Source of the DNA: DASQYE01 sp036389675
GTDB taxonomy: Bacteria > Acidobacteriota > Blastocatellia > Pyrinomonadales > Pyrinomonadaceae
Assembly (NCBI GenBank): GCA_036389675.1
Contig: DASVWI010000003.1
Coordinates: forward strand, 124,001 to 188,000
Length of the DNA stretch: 64,000 bases
Direction of reading: 5' to 3'
Under the pieces are notes generated by a model. It searched no databases, was not told where the DNA came from, and worked only from the letters and a program-made list of their open reading frames with translations. Both the position numbers and the translations under genes were made by a program. Each line of letters starts with the position of its first letter. Positions within the stretch are counted from its first letter, which is position 1. Positions 55,739-63,305 of this stretch are shown here, one piece after another.

Positions 55739-58450
55739 ATGCTTAGCAATGAAGAGTTTGAATATTGGTGGAGGCGCGCCGGCTTGTCAGATGAAGCCGT
55801 TACCATAGTTAATCAAATTCGCAGTTTGCAGCCCATCCGCGCAGTGAAGAGTTCAAAGGGCAATGTTGTTGGGCGATATCCAAGCCGAAAGATGAGCGTA
55901 ACAATCCAATTCGAGAGCCATAAAAATGAACTCGCCTTTATTAAAACCTATGAAGAAGATGATGATGTGCTTGAGTATTATGACCAGCCCTCAACCATAA
56001 AACTGGATTATAAAACAGCTAACGGGCGGCATCTAGGTGTCCTTCATACTCCAGATTTCTTTGTTATTCGTGTTAATTCGGCTGGTTGGGAGGAATGTAA
56101 AACCGAAGAGGATCTTATTCGACTAGCCTTAAGTAGTCCTAATCGCTATGTCAAAGATGTAAATAACGGATGGTGTTGTCTTCCAGGCGAATCATACGCA
56201 AAGAATCTCGGTCTTTACTATCGTATTCGATCATCTAAAGAAATCAATTGGACATATCAAAGGAACCTTGAATTCTTGGAAGATTTCTATCGTAGTAATG
56301 TACCTGTAGTTACAAATGAAATACGAACCGCTGTTCTCACAAAAGTTAACGAGATACCGGGAATCACCTTGGAAAGTTTGTTTGAAAATACAAAGAAGAT
56401 TGCAAAGCCTGATGAGGTCTTCACACTTATTGCTGCAAGGGAACTATATATAAATCTCCGATCTTCTCTACTAGTCGAACAAGACAAGGCGCATGTTTAT
56501 CTTAACCAAGAAACGGCAATAGCGTATGAAGAGCTTCTACAGCTACCGCCACCAACTCGGCTTGATGCTCCGCGTTCCATTGAGTTGAAAGTAGGAACTT
56601 CTCTGCAATGGAATAGTATTGGCTGGACTATAGTAAATGTAGGTGAAACAGAAGTCTCACTCATAAGCGTAGATAAAGAAATATTAGAAATACCTATAAC
56701 GACACTCGTAAAACTCGTCCAAGAAGATCGAATTATCGGTTTAAATCTAATTTCAACTTCTAGCGTCCACCCAGAAGTTGAAAGACGCATTTTACAAGCT
56801 GACAAGCATGCACTCGCAGAAGCTAATTACCGATCTCAGATCGTTCGGGCTTACTTATCTCAAGAATGTTTACCCGCGAAATCAAACGTCTCTGATAGAA
56901 CCATACGCCGCTGGTTATTCCAATATCGAAGGTTTCAAGAGATATACGGTAATGGCTATGCAGCCTTGTTGCCATCTCCGCGAAGCGGCAATACCAAAAA
57001 CAAGTTACCCTCTTCAACTCACGCTCTCATTTATGAGTTTATAGAGAATGACTATGAGACCATTAAACAGAAGAGGAAATCTTCCGTCTATGGCTCTTAC
57101 AGGCTTAAATGCGAGCAATCAGGTGTTTTGCCTGCGAGCTACAAAACGTTCGTTAAAGCTATAAACTGTCGCCCTCGTTATAACCAAACATCAAAGAGGC
57201 ATGGAACAAAGGCAGCATATAAAGACAGAGAGTTCTATTGGGAGATTAATCACACAACGCCGAGACATGGTGAGTGGCCTCTTCACGTAGCACATATAGA
57301 TCATACGGAACTCGACGCCGAACTCCTTTGTTCATTGACCGGAAGAAAACTTGGCCGCGCTTGGGCAACATTCTTAACAGATGCATACTCGCGCCGGGTA
57401 GCGGTACATGTGACATATGATCCGCCAAGCTATCGCTCATGCATGATGATTATGCGGGAGTGCGTTAGGAGATTTGGTAGATTCCCACAAATAATCATTG
57501 TAGATGGCGGTAAGGATTTCTTCAGTATATATTTCGAGACATTACTGGCTCGCTACGAATGCACAAAGAAGATTAGGCCCGCCTCGGAAAGCCGATTTGG
57601 CTCGATTAGCGAGAGACTCTTCGGTACGTCTAATAGTCAATTTATTCATAATCTTCAGGGCAACACGCAGATTGCTCGTAATGTTCGCCAGATCACTCAA
57701 TATAATAATCCGAAGAGGAACGCGCTATGGACGTTAGAAAAGATATTTATATATCTACGTTATTGGGCTTATGAAGTTTATGACACTATAGAACATCCGG
57801 CACTAGGACAATCTCCGCGCGATGCATTTACCAGCGGAATAATTAAAGTGGGAGAACGTGCCCACCGCCTGATACCTTACAACGAAGAATTCCGAATCTT
57901 TACTCTTCCGACAACCGCAAAAGGGACAGCTAAAGTTTCACCTGGAAGAGGAGTCAAAATCAATCGAATCTATTACTGGTCAGATGCTTTTCGACATCCC
58001 GAGGTTGAAGGAACACAGGTAAGCGTGCGCTTCGACCCATTCGATGCAGGCTCAAGTTTCGCTTACGTTCGTGGCAAGTGGACTGAGTGCTTGTCGGAAC
58101 ATTGGGCAACTTTTCGTGGACGTTCAGAGCGTGAGTTAATGATAGCCACAGATGAACTCCGTCGAAGAAACACACTTCATTCAAGACAATTTAACGTTAC
58201 AGCGATCAAGCTTGCTCGATTTTTGGAGTCTGTAGAGGGGGAAGAGGTTCTGCTACAGCAAAGGCTAGCTGATCGGGCAGCACAAAATATGCTAACGATA
58301 ATAGATGGTAGCTTGCAAGATCACGCAGGCGGTACGGCGAGTCAGACTACTGCACATGGAGCAACGAAAGTAGATGATAATTCAACCTCCCGCTCATCAT
58401 CAAAAGATAATCCTAAAGATGCTGACCTCGAAACATATGGAGAGTTCTAG
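55739..58450 (+). CDS. tnsAB: TnsA-TnsB fusion transposase
   Basis: 903 residues from ATG 55739 (AAGGA 9 bp upstream; TTG 55721 rejected). Residues 1-about 240 are TnsA-like: FESHKNELAF (E59 or E64), HTPDFF with D106, and WEECK with E119-C-K121, the endonuclease core that cuts the 5' strand ends. The remainder is TnsB: helix-turn-helix region (SNVSDRTIRRWLFQYRRF), RNase-H-like transposase with D521 (HIDHTELD), D589 (IVDGGKDF) and E625 (SISERLFG), a D-35-E spacing, and a Mu-type C-terminal beta barrel (VSVRFDPFDAG). TnsA and TnsB together give cut-and-paste transposition. Natural TnsAB fusions are known in some Tn7-like elements. Stop codon is 1 bp before the tnsC start. Confidence 0.9.
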   Translation: MLSNEEFEYWWRRAGLSDEAVTIVNQIRSLQPIRAVKSSKGNVVGRYPSRKMSVTIQFESHKNELAFIKTYEEDDDVLEYYDQPSTIKLDYKTANGRHLGVLHTPDFFVIRVNSAGWEECKTEEDLIRLALSSPNRYVKDVNNGWCCLPGESYAKNLGLYYRIRSSKEINWTYQRNLEFLEDFYRSNVPVVTNEIRTAVLTKVNEIPGITLESLFENTKKIAKPDEVFTLIAARELYINLRSSLLVEQDKAHVYLNQETAIAYEELLQLPPPTRLDAPRSIELKVGTSLQWNSIGWTIVNVGETEVSLISVDKEILEIPITTLVKLVQEDRIIGLNLISTSSVHPEVERRILQADKHALAEANYRSQIVRAYLSQECLPAKSNVSDRTIRRWLFQYRRFQEIYGNGYAALLPSPRSGNTKNKLPSSTHALIYEFIENDYETIKQKRKSSVYGSYRLKCEQSGVLPASYKTFVKAINCRPRYNQTSKRHGTKAAYKDREFYWEINHTTPRHGEWPLHVAHIDHTELDAELLCSLTGRKLGRAWATFLTDAYSRRVAVHVTYDPPSYRSCMMIMRECVRRFGRFPQIIIVDGGKDFFSIYFETLLARYECTKKIRPASESRFGSISERLFGTSNSQFIHNLQGNTQIARNVRQITQYNNPKRNALWTLEKIFIYLRYWAYEVYDTIEHPALGQSPRDAFTSGIIKVGERAHRLIPYNEEFRIFTLPTTAKGTAKVSPGRGVKINRIYYWSDAFRHPEVEGTQVSVRFDPFDAGSSFAYVRGKWTECLSEHWATFRGRSERELMIATDELRRRNTLHSRQFNVTAIKLARFLESVEGEEVLLQQRLADRAAQNMLTIIDGSLQDHAGGTASQTTAHGATKVDDNSTSRSSSKDNPKDADLETYGEF

Positions 58451-58451
58451 G

Positions 58452-59657
58452 ATGTCTGTTAGTACCCGGAATGAATTTGTGAACAGCTTGCTTAGAAAAC
58501 CGATAAACGAGCGGCTTTCTGGATTCAAGGCATTTACGGTTGGGCACCCACAGTTGATTAAAGTATATGAAGAACTCCTGTGTGCCATTCGTGATTCAAA
58601 CCCAGGCTCAATTATTTTTATCTATGGTCCACCTGGAGTGGGTAAAACTACCTTATTGGAGCGCATCGAGAAACAGCTTACAGAAATGACGCTTGCTGAA
58701 ATGCATAAAGACGCTGAACGAATACCTGCTGTAAAAGTGCAGCTTGGTACACCTACATACGGCAATTTTGACTGGAAAAGTTTTTTCAAAGATTTATTGA
58801 TAGCAATGGAAGAGCCACTCGTAGATCATAAAATAGACATGGAGAATTTTGAACACCCTTATTCCAAGTTTACAGTTAATGGCAGAAACAATATGCAGTT
58901 AATCTCTAATGACAAACTTGGGATTCGCCCAATGAGGTTCGCCTCTGAACAAACATTAAAACACCGACGCCCATTAGCTGTTCTCATAGATGATGCTCAA
59001 CACTTCGGTATTATTAGTTCCGGGCGTAAGTTGCTCGACCAGTTAAATACCATCAAGTCGCTCGCAGATAAATCAGAAGTAACGCATGTGCTCTGTGGGA
59101 CTTATGAACTAATCCCACTTCGGAATCTAAACGGCCAACTCAGTCGTCGTAGCATATACATCAATTTTGGCCGCTACGATGCTGAAGATGAGGGACAGAG
59201 AGAAGAGTTCATTAATGTTTTATATACCTTCCAGCAGAATCTACCTCTCCTCAAGACACCCGACTTAGTAGCTAGATGGGACTATTTTTATGAGCGAACT
59301 ATTGGCTGCATCGGCGTGCTTAAAGACTGGTTATATCGCTCTCTATCGCTCGCCCTAAAAAGTAACAGACCTACATTACCGTTTGAATTTTTGGAACAAA
59401 GGGCACTCTCAGTTTCTCAATGCACCAATATGATGCGAGAGATAATAGCAGGTGAAAAAGAGTTGGAAGAAAGCAAGGAAGAACGACTGCTTCTGCGAAA
59501 GAGCTTAGGGCTTTCAGATGAACATATTGAAGTTGGTGACGATAATTCTGTTCCGAATGATTCCAAGTATCCGGCTACTATCAAAACCAATGGACGCAGG
59601 CGGAGAGTGGGGGCTCGCAATCCTATACGCGACAAGGTAGGGGTAAAGGTCGGATGA
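58452..59657 (+). CDS. tnsC: TnsC, AAA+ transposition regulator
   Basis: 401 residues from ATG 58452, one base after the tnsAB stop (GGAGAG upstream; in-frame ATG 58437 also possible). AAA+ ATPase: Walker A GPPGVGKTTLL, Walker B LAVLIDDAQHF, then VTHVLCGTYEL as sensor region and arginine-rich NGQLSRRSIYINFGRYD. TnsC polymerises on target DNA, recruits TnsAB and reads the target chosen by TnsD/TniQ. The C-terminal tail is basic. Its stop overlaps the tniQ start by 4 bp (ATGA), so the operon is tightly coupled. Confidence 0.9.
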   Translation: MSVSTRNEFVNSLLRKPINERLSGFKAFTVGHPQLIKVYEELLCAIRDSNPGSIIFIYGPPGVGKTTLLERIEKQLTEMTLAEMHKDAERIPAVKVQLGTPTYGNFDWKSFFKDLLIAMEEPLVDHKIDMENFEHPYSKFTVNGRNNMQLISNDKLGIRPMRFASEQTLKHRRPLAVLIDDAQHFGIISSGRKLLDQLNTIKSLADKSEVTHVLCGTYELIPLRNLNGQLSRRSIYINFGRYDAEDEGQREEFINVLYTFQQNLPLLKTPDLVARWDYFYERTIGCIGVLKDWLYRSLSLALKSNRPTLPFEFLEQRALSVSQCTNMMREIIAGEKELEESKEERLLLRKSLGLSDEHIEVGDDNSVPNDSKYPATIKTNGRRRRVGARNPIRDKVGVKVG

Positions 59658-60436
59658 CGGCGAGCAAGGTTAAGCGAAGAATTTTTTCATTAAAACCTTA
59701 TCCACGGTGGGACGTTAGTCCCCCGCCCCTGCCTCCTCGCAGTCGTCTCTTTCAATTAACCCCAATAGGAATAGGGTCGGTCGAAGTAGAAAGCTTGACC
59801 AGTTACATAGCTCGTCTTGCTGCTGAACATTGCGTTTCACCTCGCAAGTTGCTTTGTAAGGAAGTTTTAGCCCCAGTTGGGAAATATAGCATATTTTATT
59901 CGTCATCCCCCTTATTCTCTGCACATACGATTAATGGCACAGAAAGCCTTGCCGAGATTGCGGCAACAGGATTTGAGCAATTAACCCTGCGACAAGACCT
60001 ACGCTATTCTACATTCTTAATATGGCGGCAGGTGCTTTCTCCTCTAAAACTTTTGCGTACGAGCCGCGCATGGTGTGCCTTTTGTTATGAAGAACAACTA
60101 ACAGAAATGGGATATGCATATGAGCCTCTTATTTGGTCAATTGCAGCTATTTCAATCTGCTATAAACATCATGAGCTATTATGTGATTTATGCCCACACT
60201 GCGGAAACCAGCTAATACTCCTTGCCACAGATTATCGTCCCGGTTACTGCTCAAAATGCCGTGAATGGCTTGGCATTAAGAATGCGAGTAAGTTTAAATT
60301 TAAGTCCTCTAGCTCGGGATCTTTAAACTCAGCCGAACTGACTAGACAGATCCTAATTCTGGATTTCGCAGGAGAACTCCTATCTCACGCTCCCAATATT
60401 AGCTCGCCACCAACACAACAAATTTTCCTTAATTAA
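59654..60436 (+). CDS. tnsD: TnsD/TniQ, N-terminal part (interrupted by frameshift)
   Basis: 260 residues. Shows the TniQ domain: LTPIGIGSVEVESLTSYIARLA (read in parts), LIWRQVLSPLK, and a zinc region with CAFC, HELLCDLCPHCG and YCSKCREWLG. The last residues (SSPPTQQIFLN) lead into a stop at 60434, yet the next reading frame continues the expected TnsD sequence with no loss (KFSLINLIGIIEKSAG). TnsD selects the target site and recruits TnsC. The break sits in AAATTTT at 60420-60427, a run prone to slippage in replication or sequencing, so a read error, a real mutation or a programmed shift are all possible. Confidence 0.85.
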   Translation: MTASKVKRRIFSLKPYPRWDVSPPPLPPRSRLFQLTPIGIGSVEVESLTSYIARLAAEHCVSPRKLLCKEVLAPVGKYSIFYSSSPLFSAHTINGTESLAEIAATGFEQLTLRQDLRYSTFLIWRQVLSPLKLLRTSRAWCAFCYEEQLTEMGYAYEPLIWSIAAISICYKHHELLCDLCPHCGNQLILLATDYRPGYCSKCREWLGIKNASKFKFKSSSSGSLNSAELTRQILILDFAGELLSHAPNISSPPTQQIFLN

Positions 60437-60494
60437 CCTAATCGGCATTATCGAAAAAAGCGCAGGCCACAGTATCAACTTATTTTCTGATCTT

Positions 60495-61409
60495 GTGGAT
60501 GTATGGAGCGGTAAAATTAGACGGTTGTTAGCAGGACAAACAAAACTGTACTTCGAGGTGCTGTGTCATTTATGCAGCAAATTAAATATTAGGCCAGTTG
60601 ATCTTCTATGCGAAAAGGAAGGAGATACCTTACCTAAGAATTGCGATCCCACATCATACAAAAAGCATATGCCACCGAGGTTAATGGTGCCTTGGGAAGA
60701 AGTAGGAGCTGGCCTTCACACAGCACTACAGCAAACCCCTCCCCCGTCAATGGAAGCGACAGGGCGTCATTTAGGCTACTACCCTCCAAGACTCAGGAGG
60801 CATTTTCCATCATTGTGTGAGCAAATAAGCTTACGGTATAAAACCTATATAAAAGGTACGCATCCTCACCCAAAGGTTGTTAAAAGAATTCTCAGATCAG
60901 CACTCAGGGAACACCCGCCCCCCTCTTTGCAGAGTGTACTCAGGCGTTTAGGTTGCCTGGATACTGGATATTATTACTATAGCCATTATTTTGAGTTATG
61001 CACTGATATCGCTCGGGCCTATAAGGAAAATCGCAATAAACCTTTTGCTAAAGACCTAACTGAGGAACAACTAAAGGAAACTCTTACAGAAGAACCAGCC
61101 CCACCATTCTCCAGTGTAGCTAAGCGTCTCGGTCATAGCAGAGACTTCTTTCGCCAAAAATATCCTGAGTTAGTAAAAGCCATTTCTTCACGCTACATGC
61201 ATTACCGCAGGAATCTTCAAAAAGAAAAGTCTGAGAAACTCCGCAACACTATCCGGAAGGCCGTAAAAGGTATTTTGGCTTCAGGGTTGTATGTTTCTGA
61301 AGCAAGGGTAAAGGAAAGCATTCAGCGGCATCAAGTCGGTCCTGGGCGGAACAGCATATTCAAGCAAATTCTCCGGGAAGTGAAATCCGAAATAGGTATC
61401 GGCAAGTAG
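60495..61409 (+). CDS. tnsD: TnsD/TniQ, C-terminal target-recognition part (other frame)
   Basis: 304 residues from GTG 60495, but the frame is open back to about 60414 and no ribosome site precedes it, so it is read as the second half of one tnsD. After LVDVWSGKIRRLLAGQTK, an HTH-like segment, it has three to four tandem helical units sharing PPSMEATGRHLGYYPPRLRRHFPSL (read in parts), SLQSVLRRLG, FSSVAKRLGHSRDFFRQKYPEL. These are the DNA-binding repeats expected at the TnsD C terminus that recognise the attachment site. Joined to the first half the protein would be about 585 residues, close to normal TnsD size. Confidence 0.8.
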   Translation: MDVWSGKIRRLLAGQTKLYFEVLCHLCSKLNIRPVDLLCEKEGDTLPKNCDPTSYKKHMPPRLMVPWEEVGAGLHTALQQTPPPSMEATGRHLGYYPPRLRRHFPSLCEQISLRYKTYIKGTHPHPKVVKRILRSALREHPPPSLQSVLRRLGCLDTGYYYYSHYFELCTDIARAYKENRNKPFAKDLTEEQLKETLTEEPAPPFSSVAKRLGHSRDFFRQKYPELVKAISSRYMHYRRNLQKEKSEKLRNTIRKAVKGILASGLYVSEARVKESIQRHQVGPGRNSIFKQILREVKSEIGIGK

Positions 61410-61452
61410 ATAGTTTACTTGCTCATATAATCATTACTAAGGTGCTGAGCAG

Positions 61453-61522
61453 TTGGAAGCATCAGGTGGCCGTGTGTGATTGGAAGCATCAGGCGTCCAA
61501 AACGGCCAACTTATGCTTCCAA
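61453..61522. repeat. End-type repeats, cluster E and right end
   Basis: Plus-oriented sites TTGGAAGCATCAGGTGGCC (61453-61471) and TTGGAAGCATCAGGCGTCC (61480-61498), then an inverted site at 61504-61522 (reverse complement TTGGAAGCATAAGTTGGCC). The second and third form a 14-bp perfect inverted repeat (GTGATTGGAAGCAT). The inverted site is the partner of 27781-27799. Confidence 0.75.
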
Positions 61523-61540
61523 TCACAAAAGCCGACATTG

Positions 61541-62131
61541 TTATAAACGCGAATAGGTCAGTCCCGTTTGTCCCTGGTACTTGCCGCCGCGATCTTCGTA
61601 GGAGACATCGCAATCTTCATCGGATTCGAGGAAGATTACCTGGCCTATGCCTTCGTTGACGTAGACGCGCAGGGGGAGGTCTGCGAGGTTGCCGAGTTCT
61701 ATGACGAGGCGGCCCGTCCAGCCTGCTTCCAGCGGAGTGGTGTTGACGATTAATCCGGCGCGGGCGTAGGTGGATTTCCCCATGCAGATGGCTGTGACGT
61801 TGCGCGGCATGCGGAAGGTCTCGACCGTTACGCCGAGGGCATAGGAGTGCGGCGGCATCAGGTAGTATTTGGAGCCATCGTCCGCGGTGCGTAGTGGTGG
61901 CTCGATCAGGGAGTCTTCGTCGAAGTGTTTGGGGTCGATCTCGCGCCCGTGAATTGGTGAGAAGACGCGGAAGCCGTCGTCGGCCAGCCGCATGTCGTAG
62001 CCGTAGCTGGAAGCGCCGGCAGAGATGACGCGGCGTCCCTCCACTTCGCGCACCAGTTGCGAATTGAATGGTTGAATGAGTTGCGATTCCTCCGACATGC
62101 GGCGAATCCAGCGGTCTGATTTGACGGTCAT
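61541..62131 (-). CDS. dcd: dCTP deaminase
   Basis: 196 residues from ATG 62131; a reading from 62170 has no better support. Converts dCTP to dUTP (or dUMP in bifunctional members) in pyrimidine deoxynucleotide supply. Signature: SSYGYDMRLADDGFRVFSP (read in parts), GKSTYARAGLIVNTTPLEAGWTGRLVIEL with the catalytic Glu region, and C-terminal GKYQGQTGLTYSRL. Length is normal for the family. The transposon right tip lies about 4 bp past its stop codon, so dcd is intact but its original downstream region has been displaced. GC content returns to the chromosomal level here. Confidence 0.93.
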   Translation of the reverse strand: MTVKSDRWIRRMSEESQLIQPFNSQLVREVEGRRVISAGASSYGYDMRLADDGFRVFSPIHGREIDPKHFDEDSLIEPPLRTADDGSKYYLMPPHSYALGVTVETFRMPRNVTAICMGKSTYARAGLIVNTTPLEAGWTGRLVIELGNLADLPLRVYVNEGIGQVIFLESDEDCDVSYEDRGGKYQGQTGLTYSRL

Positions 62132-62189
62132 GGGATTAAGAGTCCGGTGATGATGTGAAAGAGCCCGCACAGCATATAAAGAACAGTGG

Positions 62190-62256
62190 CAAGTGACAAG
62201 GGGCGAGTGGCAAGTAAGAACGAATCCTCAGCTTATCACTCGCCCCTTGTCACTTG
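62190..62256 (-). terminator. Long hairpin between DUF4097 gene and dcd
   Basis: A 20-bp perfect inverted repeat (CAAGTGACAAGGGGCGAGTG, 62190-62209, with 62237-62256), 27-base loop. It follows the minus-strand DUF4097 gene and precedes dcd. No T-run, so terminator function is uncertain. Confidence 0.55.
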
Positions 62257-62270
62257 TCGTTGCTTTCTTA

Positions 62271-63206
62271 TCAGTCGTTGCCGAGCGCCTTATTGATGCG
62301 AAGCGTGCCGTCGCCGACGGTGAATGAAAGCTGAGGGCCACCAGCCCCGGCGCGTCCTTTGATTGAGCGCGGCGTAAAGGTGGTGCGCTCGCACGGCTCA
62401 AGCGTGGAATAGTTATTCTCGATGCGACCTGTGCGAAGGATGTCGGCGTTGATGTCGCCGCTGTAGCCCGCCGGAAGCTCCAGCGTGAGATCGCCCTTGG
62501 CGAGGCGTATGTCCGCGCCAGCGCCGCGCCAGTTGCGTGCGGCTAGAGCGATGTTGACCTTGCCGGCCCCAACAGTCGCCGTCAACAGGCCGCCGGCAGG
62601 GTTGAGCGTCAAGTCGCTTTCGAGCGCGGTGAGACGGATCGCTCCTTCGACGCCGCTGAGCGCGATGGGACCACGTCCGGCATCAATCTCTATGTCTGTG
62701 ATGGCCGGCACGCGGATGCGGTAATCTATTTTCCACGGCAGCCCGAGCAGCTTTTTCGGAAAGCCTTTGCCGACGCGCTTCATGGTCGCTTTGTCGTGGG
62801 TTCCCGTGGTGAGAATGCGCAGGTGGTTGGTATCCTCGTCGAGCAGAAAGCCGTTGATTTCGGAGAGGCGCGCGAGGTCTTCCTCGGTGTCGGCGCGCAG
62901 CTCTATATCGGCTGTGATCTCAACTTCGTTGCGCGACCATGCTTCTATGGTGATAGAGCCTGCGGGAGCGCCGAGGATGGTCAGCGCGCTGCCGTAACCG
63001 AAGCGTCGCACTTCATGGCGAGTGGTCGTGCGCTTGAGTTTGGGCTCCACAGCAGCAGCGGGAGCAGTTGAAGCCGTGCCCTTCTTATTCTTCTGTTGCG
63101 CGCCCGTGACCGAGATTGACAAGAGAATACAGGCGCAGACTCGCAGGAGGTTCAGAGAGACAGAAGCCGAGCGGCGCGTGATTGTAGTTTTTTTGGTCAG
63201 GCACAT
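62271..63206 (-). CDS. Secreted DUF4097 beta-helix-like protein
   Basis: 311 residues, ATG 63206. Signal peptide (about 1-36; LRVCACILLSISVTGAQ). The mature part has the DUF4097 layout of repeated short strands building a right-handed helix: GSITIEAWSRNEVEITADI, LRILTTG, VPAITDIEIDAGRGPI, IRLTALESDLTL, LTATVGAGKVNI, ADIRLAKGDLTLELP and LRTGRIENNY. DUF4097 proteins are exported and of unproven function, sometimes suggested as adhesins. A second DUF4097 gene lies upstream on the same strand, separated by a terminator, so these are tandem paralogues. Confidence 0.8.
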   Translation of the reverse strand: MCLTKKTTITRRSASVSLNLLRVCACILLSISVTGAQQKNKKGTASTAPAAAVEPKLKRTTTRHEVRRFGYGSALTILGAPAGSITIEAWSRNEVEITADIELRADTEEDLARLSEINGFLLDEDTNHLRILTTGTHDKATMKRVGKGFPKKLLGLPWKIDYRIRVPAITDIEIDAGRGPIALSGVEGAIRLTALESDLTLNPAGGLLTATVGAGKVNIALAARNWRGAGADIRLAKGDLTLELPAGYSGDINADILRTGRIENNYSTLEPCERTTFTPRSIKGRAGAGGPQLSFTVGDGTLRINKALGND

Positions 63207-63236
63207 GTCAAAGGTCGAAAGCTGAAAGAAGAAGAA

Positions 63237-63275
63237 GACGCCTCTCTTTGATTCGTGAGGTCAGAGAGAGGCGTC
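63237..63275 (-). terminator. Rho-independent terminator of the upstream DUF4097 gene
   Basis: An 11-bp stem (GACGCCTCTCT / AGAGAGGCGTC) with a 17-base loop; on the minus strand it is followed by a pyrimidine tract TTCTTCTTCTTTC. It is 30 bp past the stop codon of the gene ending at 63306. Confidence 0.8.
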
Positions 63276-63305
63276 GCGCGCAAACGTGAAAGATCATAAA
63301 CGGGT

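Larger units (their letters stand above)
27777..61537 (+). mobile_element. Tn7-like transposon carrying a defence island (approximate limits)
   Basis: Three observations define it. Genes for a TnsA-TnsB fusion, TnsC and TnsD/TniQ lie in order at the right side. A 19-bp repeat at 27781-27799 is matched 17 of 19 in inverted orientation at 61504-61522. Base composition is clearly AT-richer between these points than in the GC-rich flanks. The right tip is placed at about 61537 (outward ...GCCGACA, reading inward TGTCGGC), just before the dcd stop codon. The left tip is uncertain (27706 to 27777). The tnsD gene is frameshifted, so the copy may be immobile. Cargo is nearly all defence-like. Serial insertion of several related elements is possible because similar repeats also occur at 31.4, 42.3 and 45.1 kb. 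Confidence 0.7.
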
